DNA of 64,000 nt from Dickeya lacustris (GTDB taxonomy: Bacteria > Pseudomonadota > Gammaproteobacteria > Enterobacterales > Enterobacteriaceae): contig NZ_CP114280.1 in assembly GCF_029635795.1 (NCBI RefSeq), positions 248,001 through 312,000 of the forward strand, written 5' to 3'. Positions 1 through 9,051 of the stretch are shown in pieces; positions within the stretch are counted from its first letter, which is position 1; each line of letters starts with the position of its first letter. The notes under the pieces are model-generated. The model had not been told where the DNA came from. It did not search any database and saw nothing but the letters and a program-made list of their open reading frames with translations. A program made the translations under genes and the position numbers.

Positions 1-635
1 AGGAGGCGGCGCAACATCAAGGCGTTACCCTTGATAGCGCCAGCTATAGCACCTCGTATGCCAATCTGTCGAAGCTTGATAGCAACGGTGTCTTTCATGC
101 GTTACGCAAACTGGTGAGCGATAACTTGCCGCCGACGAACGCCGAACGTATCCACGGCTTTATGGCACAGAACCCGGCGCTGAACGCGGTAGTGAAACAG
201 ATGCAATCGCTGACCAATGCTTCTGCGGGCGTCAGCCTTGAGCTAAAAGATAGCGTGAAGGCGATGATTGAAGATCGGCTAAAACAAGACAGCCCCTCTG
301 CCGCAAATAAGGCGTCTGCACATCCGCCTATCAGTCAGGAGGAGATAGTCGCACTCTTTCGTGACAGCAATAACCTGCGCATTAAATCGATAGATTTCAC
401 GCAAACGGTGAAAAACAAAGAGGGGCTGACGTTCCCGCTGCCGATCGTCAGCGCGGGCAGCAATGCCGATGTCAGCATGACCAAGATGCTGGGCAAAATT
501 AATTTTAGCTACGGCCAGAATCAAGACAGCCCGGCAAGCTTCAGCCTGGAAGGGGCAATAGCGAAAGCCACGCCGGATGTGTCGCAGGCGATAAATCAAT
601 TACACCAACAAGGCGTGACGATAGCGAAATCGTAA
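1..635 (+). CDS. dspE: DspE/AvrE-family type III effector, C-terminal fragment
   Basis: The reading frame is open from the left edge (codons in phase with base 3), so this is the last ~210 residues of a longer protein. The GTG at 114 is internal. The assignment rests mainly on context: the next gene is a clear DspF chaperone, and in plant-pathogenic enterobacteria dspF directly follows dspE (dspA/E), a very large effector of the AvrE family that is injected into plant cells and needed for disease. The visible part is hydrophilic, with no signal peptide or membrane segment, and ends in a short Ala-Lys-Ser tail after a helix (DVSQAINQLHQQGV). From memory, the C-terminus of Erwinia DspE looks alike, but no alignment was possible. 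Effector function is inference; the partial status is seen directly. Confidence 0.72.
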   Translation, partial: EAAQHQGVTLDSASYSTSYANLSKLDSNGVFHALRKLVSDNLPPTNAERIHGFMAQNPALNAVVKQMQSLTNASAGVSLELKDSVKAMIEDRLKQDSPSAANKASAHPPISQEEIVALFRDSNNLRIKSIDFTQTVKNKEGLTFPLPIVSAGSNADVSMTKMLGKINFSYGQNQDSPASFSLEGAIAKATPDVSQAINQLHQQGVTIAKS

Positions 636-667
636 CCGGCTTAACCAAGGATAAGGAGAATACAGTG

Positions 668-1090
668 ATGACACCCGCACAACAGCAGGCGGCGCGCTTG
701 CTGCAACATTTTAGCCAGTTCACTAAAACCCGCCTGACGCTCAATAACGGCATCTGTGTGCTCAAGGGCCCGGACGGGCAGGAAGCCGCCGTCATTGAAG
801 TACCGGCCCAAAGCGACAATCTTTTGCTGCATTGTCAGATGGCGAGCCTGAAAGGGGAGACGCGCAACAGCACCTATCGCCTGATGCTGTTGCTGAACTT
901 TGAGATGGCAGCGATGCGCGGTTGCTGGCTGGCGCTCGATGAGTACGACAACCTGCGCCTGTGTACCCAGTATCCGCTCGACAAACTTGACGAGCCGGGC
1001 TTCACCGCGCTGCTAAACGGCTATCTGCGCCAGGTCGAGCAAACGCGCAGCTTTGTGGTGCAGACGCTGGCCCAGATGGACGCGGCTTGA
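668..1090 (+). CDS. dspF: DspF, type III secretion chaperone for DspE
   Basis: A 140-residue acidic protein of the CesT/DspF class of small effector chaperones, which bind the N-terminal part of their effector in the cytoplasm and keep it competent for type III secretion. The middle resembles Erwinia amylovora DspF (DspB) as I recall it: an EAA(V/I)(I/L)EVP segment, SDxLLLHC, then LNFEMAAMRGCWLALDE. Length is normal for the family. The gene starts 32 bases after the dspE stop, with AAGGAG at 653-658. GTG 665 and ATG 668 are adjacent in-frame starts; ATG 668 is chosen. It converges with the hydrolase gene that follows. The family is well supported; the partner is inferred from gene order. Confidence 0.85.
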   Translation: MTPAQQQAARLLQHFSQFTKTRLTLNNGICVLKGPDGQEAAVIEVPAQSDNLLLHCQMASLKGETRNSTYRLMLLLNFEMAAMRGCWLALDEYDNLRLCTQYPLDKLDEPGFTALLNGYLRQVEQTRSFVVQTLAQMDAA

Positions 1091-1110
1091 GCCAGATAGC
1101 GTGATTCGCG

Positions 1111-1663
1111 TTATGCCGTCTCGCGTGCGCGCAGCAATGCCTCGGTGGTGGTGACACGGGCGAAATCGGCACCTAACAGCCCGAGCGTCACCTCATGCAG
1201 GTTCTGGGCGGCAAGCGGCGGTGAAGCGAGATCAAAACTGATGACCGCATCTGACACGACCGTCATGGCAAAACCGGCATCGGCCCCGGCGCGCACCGTG
1301 GAGTTGACGCAAAACCCGGCCACCGCGCCGATGACCTGTATCGCATTTAACCGGTGCGCTTGCAGGTAGGGCAGCACATCGGGCTGGCTGAACGCAGAGG
1401 ACGTCTGCTTGATAAACACCGGCTCGCCCGCCTGCGGCGCAAAGCCGTCAACCGGCTGGGCGGCGACGGAACCTGCCTCCAGCGCGCTGCCCGCCGCTGG
1501 GGTGTGATGGTGAATATGGATAACCGGCCAGCCGCTGGCGCGATAGTGCGCCAGCAGTTGCCGCATATGGCCAATGCTATCGACAGGATAATAGCCGATG
1601 CCTTTGCGCGATGCGCTGGCTGACAAACTGCTGCATATCGATGACCAATAAGACCTGTGACAT
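1111..1663 (-). pseudogene. Isochorismatase-family cysteine hydrolase, frameshifted
   Basis: The main open part (1111-1626) encodes the body of an isochorismatase-like hydrolase. It has the family's cis-peptide and nucleophile region (IGAVAGFCVNSTVRAGADAG, where the Cys is the expected nucleophile). The normal N-terminus, MSQVLLVIDMQQFVSQ, with the catalytic Asp of the VIDMQ motif, lies in another frame starting at ATG 1663, and that frame hits TAG at 1577-1579. Joining the two needs a one-base shift between about 1580 and 1640. Substrate unknown; such enzymes hydrolyse amides or vinyl ethers. Either a recent pseudogene or a sequencing error. The gene faces recC and converges with dspF. Confidence 0.7.
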
Positions 1664-1831
1664 GGTTATTCCTCTGTACCGGTGGGTGACGTAACCTGCC
1701 GCGCTATCTTACCTGCCTTTGTACGTCTCCGGTGCGAGATAATCTTATTGAATGCTAAGATATTGATGGGTCAGCCGATGCGTGAGGCAGCGGCGAGAGT
1801 CATTTCAGCCACAAACCCTTCAGAGAGACAG

Positions 1832-4800
1832 ATGAGCGAACAGTCCCTGCAACCTGGCCTGATGGTCATTCACAGCAACCACCCGGAAAGCCTGCGTGAT
1901 TTACTGGTGTCGTGGATGGCGGCACACCCGCTGGCGGGGCTTGAGAACGAGCACATTTTGGTGCAGAGCAACGGCATTGGCCAGTGGTTGAAGCTGGCGC
2001 TGGCGCGTGACAGGCAACAGGGCGGTTGCGGTATTGCCGCCGCGCTCGATATTCAATTACCGGCCCGTTTTTTCTGGCAGGTTTATCGCCGCGTGTTGGG
2101 GACTGAGCAGGTGCCCGAAACCTCGCCGTTTGATAAAGATCAACTGCTCTGGCGATTGATGCGCCTGTTACCGGCGTTATTGGCGCAACCGGACTTTGCG
2201 GCCTTGGCCGGTTTTTTGCGTGAGGACAATGACCTGCGTAAGCGCTACCAGTTGGCCGGGCGGCTGGCGGATCTGTTTGATCAGTATCAGGTCTACCGCG
2301 CCGACTGGCTGGGTGACTGGGCTGCGGGGCGTGATGTGTTGACCACCAGCCGACGCGGTGTCACGCCGCTGCCGCAAGCGCAGCGCTGGCAGCCGCAGCT
2401 CTGGCGTGCGCTGCTGGCCGACACCAGCGAGGCGCTGTCTGCGACCAGCCGCGCCGCGCTGCATCAGCGCTTTCTCGAATGCGTGGCAGAGCGCAGAGAG
2501 GCTGGCCTGCCGCCGCCGCCGGGGTTGCCCGCGCGCGTGGTGGTGTTTGGCATTTCATCCATGGCGCAACAGGCGCTGGAGGTACTGGCGGCGCTCAGTC
2601 ACTGGTGCCAGGTGGTGATGTGCGTACATAACCCGTGCGAGCATTATTGGGGCGATATCATCGCCGATAAAGACCTGCTGAGAAGCTGGGAGCGCCGTCA
2701 GGCGCGTAAACCCGGCATGCCGCTGGATATCAGCGATGAGGCGTTACACCAACACGCGCACCCGCTGCTGGCCGCCTGGGGCAAGCAGGGGCGCGATTAC
2801 ATCGGGCTGCTCGATGAGTATGAGCAACAGGCGCACACGCCGGGGCTGATGGAGCGCGTTAATCTGTTTCTCTCCCCCGGCCACGCCTGCCTGCTCAACC
2901 AGTTGCAGGACGACATTCTCGATTTGCGCCCGGTGCAGGAAAGCGCCACACGCTGGTCGGCCATTGACCCACAGCAAGACCGCTCGCTCTGTTTTCATCT
3001 CGTCCACAGCCCACAGCGTGAAGTCGAAGTGCTGCATGACCAACTGCTGGCCGCCTTTGCCGCTGACCCGACGCTGCGCCCCGGCGAGATTATCGTGATG
3101 GTGCCGGATATCAACGCGTACGCCCCGCACATTCAAGCGGTATTCGGGCTGATTGAGCGCGGAGACCCGCGCTACATCCCGTTTAGCGTGGCCGATAGCG
3201 GCCCGCGCCAGAACAACCTGTTGCTGGCGGCGCTGGAGCGCTTGTTGCATTTGCCGCAATCGCGCATTGCCGTTAGCGATGTGCTGGATTTGCTGGATGT
3301 CCCGGCACTGCGGCGGCGCTTTGCCATCAGTGAGGCGCAATTACCGCTGTTGCAGCGCTGGGTGCGGGCGGCCAACGTGCGCTGGGGGCTCCATGCCCGC
3401 CAGCGCCAGAGCCTGGATTTGCCGGGCGAGTCCGAGCAAAACAGCTGGTTTTTCGGCCTGCGCCGCATGTTACTGGGCTATGCAGTAGGCGCTGGCGACG
3501 CCTGGCATGATATTGAACCGCTTGATGAAATCGGCGGGTTGGATGCGGTACTGGCCGGGCAACTGGCGCTGTTGCTCGACCGGCTGGACGCCACCTGGCA
3601 ACAATTAAGCCAGCCGGTATTGGCTGCGCAATGGGGGGAGCGGCTGCGCACGCTGCTGGCGACGTTTTTTGAGGCGCAGGAGGGTGATGAAGGCTTTATG
3701 CTGCTGCAACTTGACGACAGCCTGCAACGCTTTAGCGACAGCTGCGAGGCCGCCGGGTTACAAGAGCTTTTGCCGCTGTCGGTGGTGCGTGAGCACTGGC
3801 TGGCGATGTTTGACCATCGCAGCCTGACGCAGCCGTTTTTTGCCGGTGCGGTGATTTTCGCCACCCTGATGCCGATGCGCGCCATTCCGTTTCGCCACGT
3901 CTGCCTGCTCGGTATGAATGACGGTGATTACCCCCGTACCCGTGTGCCGCTGGATTTTGACCTGATGGGGCAGGATTACCGTCCCGGCGACCGCTCGCGG
4001 CGCGAGGACGACCGCTATCTGTTTCTCGAAGCGCTGCTCTCGGCGCGGGAGCGGCTCTACATCAGCTGGGTGGGGCGCAGCATTCACGATAACAGCGAGC
4101 GGCCGCCTTCGGTGTTGGTGGCGCAATTACGCGATCATCTCGCCTCGGTCTGGCGTAGCGTCGATGGCCAGCCGCTGCCCGATGCGCTGACGGTAGAACA
4201 CCGCCTGCAACCGTTTAACGCCGAGTATTTTAGCGCTGACAGCACCCTGTTTAGCTACGCGCGCGAATGGCGCAGCGGGCTCGCCCCCGCACCGGCGGAT
4301 AACCCCAGCGTGCCGCTCGCGGCGTATCACCATGAAGGCGCGTTAACGCTGCGCCACCTGGCCGATTTTGTGCGTGACCCGGTGCGGCAGTTTTTTCGCC
4401 TGCGCCTTAACGTTTGGTTTGAGCGTGACGATCCGGCAAGCCTCGATCACGAGCCGTTTGTTATCGATGCGCTGGATAACTGGCGCTTACAGCATGAACT
4501 GATTCTGGCGCAGAAACAGGCGGTTCATCAGCGGCTGCCGCGAGAGCAGGCGCTGAAGGCGCAACTTGACAGCATGGTGCGCCGGGGGGAGTTGGCACCC
4601 GGCGGTTTTACCGATGTGATGGCGCAAGACCTTGCTGAACCGATGGCTGACCTGTTTAGCCGCTACGAGCAGGCGCTGGCTGAATGGCCGCAGGCGCTAA
4701 ACGATGACGTGATTCAGGTGCCGTTTGGCGAGTCATTGCCGCTGGAAGACTGGCTGACAGAGTTGCGGGCCGATGAACAGGGCAACCGCTGCCGTCTGGT

Positions 4801-5320
4801 GCTGGAGAGTAGCGGGTTACTGCATGCCAGCCGCCGCAGTTATCGCTTTGAGCGCCTGCTGCCCTTCTGGGTGATGCACCTGGCCGGGCACCTCAACGGG
4901 CAGACGTTGCACACCACGATAGTGAGTAAAAACGGCACGGTACACTTCAATGCGCTGACGCCTGAGCACGTTGAAACCTACTGGCAAGCCTTGCGCGATG
5001 GCTGGCAGACGGGAATGGCCGCGCCGCTGCCGCTGGCGGCGAAAACCGGCTTTGCCTGGCTTGAGGCGGGCGGTACGCCAGAGCAGCCGCTGGACAGTGA
5101 TGCAGGCCGCGCGGCGCGGGCCTGTTATGACGAACATGACCCGCCAGCGCGCCGGGCCGAGTCGGTGGATAATCCTTATCTGGCGCGCGCGTTTGCCGAT
5201 TTTGATGCGCTGTGGTGCGAAGGGGCGTTTGCCCGCTGGGTTGACCGGCTACTGGCGCCGCTCTACCACACCTTAAAAGCCGCATCCGCCAAAAAATCAT
5301 CCTCACGAGGCCAGTCATGA
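1832..5320 (+). CDS. recC: RecC, exonuclease V gamma subunit
   Basis: RecC is the Chi-recognising, strand-splitting subunit of the RecBCD helicase-nuclease that resects DNA ends for RecA. The protein is 1162 residues from ATG 1832 (E. coli RecC is 1122). The start is chosen because MSEQSLQPGLMVIHSN is followed directly by the conserved ILVQSNGIGQWL block; the frame is open upstream to 1682, but that stretch has no family character. A second landmark, CFHLVHSPQREVEVLHDQLL, matches the RecC signature. The stop overlaps the recB start in ATGA (5317-5320). There is no ptrA between recC and recB, unlike E. coli, and the N-terminus reads more like Pseudomonas-type RecC (inference from memory). Very GC-rich, as are recB and recD. 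Confidence 0.93.
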   Translation: MSEQSLQPGLMVIHSNHPESLRDLLVSWMAAHPLAGLENEHILVQSNGIGQWLKLALARDRQQGGCGIAAALDIQLPARFFWQVYRRVLGTEQVPETSPFDKDQLLWRLMRLLPALLAQPDFAALAGFLREDNDLRKRYQLAGRLADLFDQYQVYRADWLGDWAAGRDVLTTSRRGVTPLPQAQRWQPQLWRALLADTSEALSATSRAALHQRFLECVAERREAGLPPPPGLPARVVVFGISSMAQQALEVLAALSHWCQVVMCVHNPCEHYWGDIIADKDLLRSWERRQARKPGMPLDISDEALHQHAHPLLAAWGKQGRDYIGLLDEYEQQAHTPGLMERVNLFLSPGHACLLNQLQDDILDLRPVQESATRWSAIDPQQDRSLCFHLVHSPQREVEVLHDQLLAAFAADPTLRPGEIIVMVPDINAYAPHIQAVFGLIERGDPRYIPFSVADSGPRQNNLLLAALERLLHLPQSRIAVSDVLDLLDVPALRRRFAISEAQLPLLQRWVRAANVRWGLHARQRQSLDLPGESEQNSWFFGLRRMLLGYAVGAGDAWHDIEPLDEIGGLDAVLAGQLALLLDRLDATWQQLSQPVLAAQWGERLRTLLATFFEAQEGDEGFMLLQLDDSLQRFSDSCEAAGLQELLPLSVVREHWLAMFDHRSLTQPFFAGAVIFATLMPMRAIPFRHVCLLGMNDGDYPRTRVPLDFDLMGQDYRPGDRSRREDDRYLFLEALLSARERLYISWVGRSIHDNSERPPSVLVAQLRDHLASVWRSVDGQPLPDALTVEHRLQPFNAEYFSADSTLFSYAREWRSGLAPAPADNPSVPLAAYHHEGALTLRHLADFVRDPVRQFFRLRLNVWFERDDPASLDHEPFVIDALDNWRLQHELILAQKQAVHQRLPREQALKAQLDSMVRRGELAPGGFTDVMAQDLAEPMADLFSRYEQALAEWPQALNDDVIQVPFGESLPLEDWLTELRADEQGNRCRLVLESSGLLHASRRSYRFERLLPFWVMHLAGHLNGQTLHTTIVSKNGTVHFNALTPEHVETYWQALRDGWQTGMAAPLPLAAKTGFAWLEAGGTPEQPLDSDAGRAARACYDEHDPPARRAESVDNPYLARAFADFDALWCEGAFARWVDRLLAPLYHTLKAASAKKSSSRGQS

Positions 5321-8300
5321 CGTCTGCATCTTCACCGGGAACTTCACCGACAATTTCACCGGCAACGCTGGATGCGTTGCGCTTCCCGCTTACCGGCAGC
5401 CGCCTGATTGAGGCCAGCGCCGGTACGGGCAAGACGTTTACCATCGCCATGCTGTATGTGCGCCTGGTGTTGGGGCACGGCGGCGAGCAGGCGTTTGGTC
5501 GCCCGCTGACGCCGCCGGAGATTCTGGTCGTGACCTTTACCGAGGCGGCGACCCGCGAGCTGCGCGACCGTATCCGCGCCAGACTGGCGCAGGCGGCGGC
5601 GTTTTTCCAGGCAACGTTAGCGCCAACCCCGGACGCCGACCCGCTGTTACAGGCGCTGCGCGACGCATACCCGCCGCATGAGTGGCCGGCCTGCGCGCGT
5701 AAATTGCAACTGGCGGCGGAGTGGATGGATGAGGCGGCGGTCTCTACCATCCACAGTTGGTGTTACCGCATGTTAGGTGAGCACGCCTTTGACAGCGGCA
5801 GCCTGTTTAATCAAACGCTGGAAACCGACCCGCGCGAACTGCTGCTGGAAGTGGTACGCGACTACTGGCGCACCTTTTTCTTCGTGCTCACGCCAGCCGA
5901 TGTGCGGGAACTGCGTGAGCGCTGGCCTTCGCCGCAGGCGTTTTACGACAGCGTGGTTCGCTTGCTCGACAGTGCCGACACGCTGGGTCAGGACACGCCA
6001 CCGGCGGAGGTGTTCCGCGTCACCCGTGAGGAGAAAGCCCGCCGGTTAAGCGAGCTGAAAGCGCCGTGGGCAGTGTGGTGCGACGAGCTTCAGGCGTTGC
6101 TGGATGAGGCGATTGCCAACCGGTGGGTCGATGGCCGCAAGCTGCAAGCGCGCTATCTTCATCCGTGGCTCAATACCCTGCGCCTCTGGGCCAGTGGGGA
6201 TGACACCTGGCCTGATTTAAAAACCGGCTGGGAGCGCCTGACGCCTGCCGGACTGCACGACTGCTGGAAAGACGCCTCACCCGTGCCACAACACCCGGCA
6301 CTGGCCGCGATTGAACAGCTTCGCGCGCAGCTTGAGGCCCTGCCAGTGCCGCACAATCAGGTGTTAAAACATGCCTGCCGCTGGGTGAGTCAACGTTTTC
6401 AGCGCGAGCAGATGCAGCGGGCGCAGATGGGGTTTCAGGATTTACTGACCCGGCTGGATCGGGCGCTACAGGGCGAAAATGGCGCAAGGCTGGCGCAGCG
6501 CATCCGCGAGCAGTTCCCGGTGGCGATGATTGATGAGTTTCAGGATACCGATCCGCTGCAATACCGTATTTTCGATGCGCTCTACCGGGTGGCGCAGACG
6601 GACGCGCAACAGGCGCTGATTTTGATTGGCGACCCCAAGCAGGCCATCTACGCTTTTCGCGGCGCGGATATCCACACCTATTTGCGTGCCCGCCGCGATA
6701 CCGCCCCCCGACATTACACACTGGCGACCAATTTCCGCTCGACCGGGCCGATGGTCGCGGCCATCAACCAGGTCTTTATGCAGGCTGAACAGCGCCCCGA
6801 TAGCCCCGGTGCATTTCGCTTTCGCCACGCCGAGGATAACCCGCTGCCGTTTTTGCCGGTGCGGGCCAATGGCCGGGCGGCGCGCTGGCAACATGCGCAA
6901 GGCGAGGGGGCCGCGTTGACCTGCTGGTTGCTGGCCGCCGACGCGCCGTTATCCGCCAGCGACTATCGCCAGCGCATGGCGACCGGCTGTGCGCGAGAGG
7001 TGGTCAGACTGTTGCAGCAGGGCGTGCAGGGGCAGGCCGGGTTTGTTCAACCCGGTCTGGCGCTACAACCGGTGCAGCCGGGCGACATGGCGATACTGGT
7101 CAATAATGGCCGGGAAGCCGCCGCCGTGCGTGAACAGTTATCACGGCGCGGGGTGCGCAGTGTGTATTTGTCTGATCGGGAATCGGTATTTCAGACGGCG
7201 CAGGCGACGGAGTTACAGGCCTGGTTGGCCGCCTGCGCCGACCCGGAAAATGATCGTCTGCTGCGTGCGGCGCTGGCCACCCCGATGCTGGGGTTAAGCT
7301 GGCAGGCGTTGGCGAGCCTGAGTGATGATGAGCGGGTGTGGGAGCGGCGGGTGATGCAGTTTTTCACCTATCAGCGCATCTGGCGTCAGCAAGGGGTGTT
7401 GCCGATGCTGCGCCGGCTGATGTGGGAGTTTGAGGTGCCGCGCCGCTTACTGCGTAGCGGCAACGCCCGTGCGCTGACCGATGTGCTGCATCTTTCGGAG
7501 TTGTTGCAACACGCCGCCGTACGGCTTGATGGCGAACACGCGTTGCTGCGTTATCTGGCGCAGCAGTGTCAGGATGAAAACCCCGGTGCAGACAGCCTGA
7601 AGCTGCGCCTTGAGAGTGATGCTGACCGGGTGAAAGTGGTCACGGTACATAAATCAAAAGGGCTGGAGTACCCCTTGGTGTTCCTGCCTTTTGCCTGTGC
7701 TTATCGCCCGGTGAGCGCAACCGACACACCGCTTGTCTACCATGATGATGACGGGCAACGCCGTATTGAGCTTGACGCCGACCATGAGGCCGCCGCGCGC
7801 GCTGACGAGGAGCGCCTCGGTGAGGATTTGCGTAAATTCTATGTGGCGCTGACCCGCGCGCGTTACGCCACCTGGGTGGGGATAGCCCCGCTCAAAGGGC
7901 TTGAGCGCAGCGCGCCCGGTTATCTGCTGGGGATTGGGGCGAACGTGACCTCAGAGGCGCTGGCGACAAGCCTGTCGGCCTGGTGTGGCGCGCACAGTGT
8001 GCAGTGCCCATTGCCGCAGGCCGATGAGGTTCACTATCAAGATACGGCTGACCTGCGCGTCATGAGCGCGGAGCCGCCGCTACCCGATCTGCGCCGCCAC
8101 CGCTGGCGTATTACCAGCTATTCCGGCCTGCAACTGGCTGGCCGTCACGATGATAATAATCACGATAATAATAACTGTGAGGTATTGGCTGAGGTGCAAA
8201 CCGCGCAGCAGGAAACCTTTATTGAGCCGCAAACGCAAGCCGAGCCCCCGGTTTCTGCCGTGGCGCATGGCGGACTTGATTTACACGCATTTCCTCGCGG

Positions 8301-9051
8301 GGCCGCGCCGGGCAGTTTTTTGCACGGCTTGCTGGAGTGGGCCGGGCGGGAAGGGTTTGCGTTGCTGGCCAATGACCGCGAGCGCGTGGCTGACCAGGTG
8401 GCGCGACGCTGTAACCGGCAGGGCTGGCCGTCGTGGATACCGGTGTTAACCGAGTGGTTAATGCAACAACTGCGCCAGCCGATGGCCTTGCCAGCAGGGG
8501 AGGTGGCGTTGGCGCAGTTGCAGCACTATCAGGTTGAGATGGAGTTTTGGTTTGCGCTACATCAGGTGGACACGCGCGAGCTTGATGAGCGGGTGCGTGC
8601 GGCCCTCTTTGCTGGCGCATCCCGGCCCGCGCTCGTGGACGAACAGCTCAATGGCATGTTGAAAGGGTTTATTGACCTGGTGTTTGTACATCAGGGACGT
8701 TATTACGTGCTGGATTACAAATCGAACTGGCTGGGCACGCAGGCGGAGGATTATCAGTTAACGCCATTCACTCCGGCGCAGCCTGCGCCGATGGTTCAGG
8801 CGATGCTGAATCACCGTTATGACGTGCAACTGGTGCTGTACCTGTTTGCACTGCATCGGTTGCTAAAATCCCGCCTGCCGGATTATGACTACGATCGCCA
8901 TGTCGGTGGCGCGGTATACCTGTTCCTGCGCGGCAGCCAGGCTCCGGGCGGCGGCGTATGCCATCTGCGCCCAGAGAAAGCCGTTATTGAGGCGCTGGAA
9001 CAGTTGTTTGGTAAACACTTGTTTGGCGATGCGGGCGAGGAGCGAGCATGA
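5317..9051 (+). CDS. recB: RecB, exonuclease V beta subunit
   Basis: RecB is the 3'-5' helicase and the only nuclease of RecBCD. The 1244-residue protein has a Walker A loop near residues 33-40 (EASAGTGKTFT), the superfamily 1 motif II DEFQDTD near 407, further UvrD-type motifs (GDPKQAIYAFRGAD; VVTVHKSKGLEYP) and a C-terminal nuclease domain with GFIDLVF and LDYKSNW (residues ~1116-1145), which carry the metal-binding Asp and Lys. Slightly longer than E. coli RecB (1180). Part of the excess is an Asn/Asp/His-rich run near residue 945, in the tether between helicase and nuclease, made by an imperfect 15-bp tandem repeat at 8146-8175. ATGA overlaps on both sides imply translational coupling. 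Confidence 0.95.
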   Translation: MTSASSPGTSPTISPATLDALRFPLTGSRLIEASAGTGKTFTIAMLYVRLVLGHGGEQAFGRPLTPPEILVVTFTEAATRELRDRIRARLAQAAAFFQATLAPTPDADPLLQALRDAYPPHEWPACARKLQLAAEWMDEAAVSTIHSWCYRMLGEHAFDSGSLFNQTLETDPRELLLEVVRDYWRTFFFVLTPADVRELRERWPSPQAFYDSVVRLLDSADTLGQDTPPAEVFRVTREEKARRLSELKAPWAVWCDELQALLDEAIANRWVDGRKLQARYLHPWLNTLRLWASGDDTWPDLKTGWERLTPAGLHDCWKDASPVPQHPALAAIEQLRAQLEALPVPHNQVLKHACRWVSQRFQREQMQRAQMGFQDLLTRLDRALQGENGARLAQRIREQFPVAMIDEFQDTDPLQYRIFDALYRVAQTDAQQALILIGDPKQAIYAFRGADIHTYLRARRDTAPRHYTLATNFRSTGPMVAAINQVFMQAEQRPDSPGAFRFRHAEDNPLPFLPVRANGRAARWQHAQGEGAALTCWLLAADAPLSASDYRQRMATGCAREVVRLLQQGVQGQAGFVQPGLALQPVQPGDMAILVNNGREAAAVREQLSRRGVRSVYLSDRESVFQTAQATELQAWLAACADPENDRLLRAALATPMLGLSWQALASLSDDERVWERRVMQFFTYQRIWRQQGVLPMLRRLMWEFEVPRRLLRSGNARALTDVLHLSELLQHAAVRLDGEHALLRYLAQQCQDENPGADSLKLRLESDADRVKVVTVHKSKGLEYPLVFLPFACAYRPVSATDTPLVYHDDDGQRRIELDADHEAAARADEERLGEDLRKFYVALTRARYATWVGIAPLKGLERSAPGYLLGIGANVTSEALATSLSAWCGAHSVQCPLPQADEVHYQDTADLRVMSAEPPLPDLRRHRWRITSYSGLQLAGRHDDNNHDNNNCEVLAEVQTAQQETFIEPQTQAEPPVSAVAHGGLDLHAFPRGAAPGSFLHGLLEWAGREGFALLANDRERVADQVARRCNRQGWPSWIPVLTEWLMQQLRQPMALPAGEVALAQLQHYQVEMEFWFALHQVDTRELDERVRAALFAGASRPALVDEQLNGMLKGFIDLVFVHQGRYYVLDYKSNWLGTQAEDYQLTPFTPAQPAPMVQAMLNHRYDVQLVLYLFALHRLLKSRLPDYDYDRHVGGAVYLFLRGSQAPGGGVCHLRPEKAVIEALEQLFGKHLFGDAGEERA

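Noticed and set aside
1682..1831. RecC N-terminal extension
   Set aside because: The 50 extra residues lack family character and would start inside the promoter region shared with the divergent hydrolase gene.
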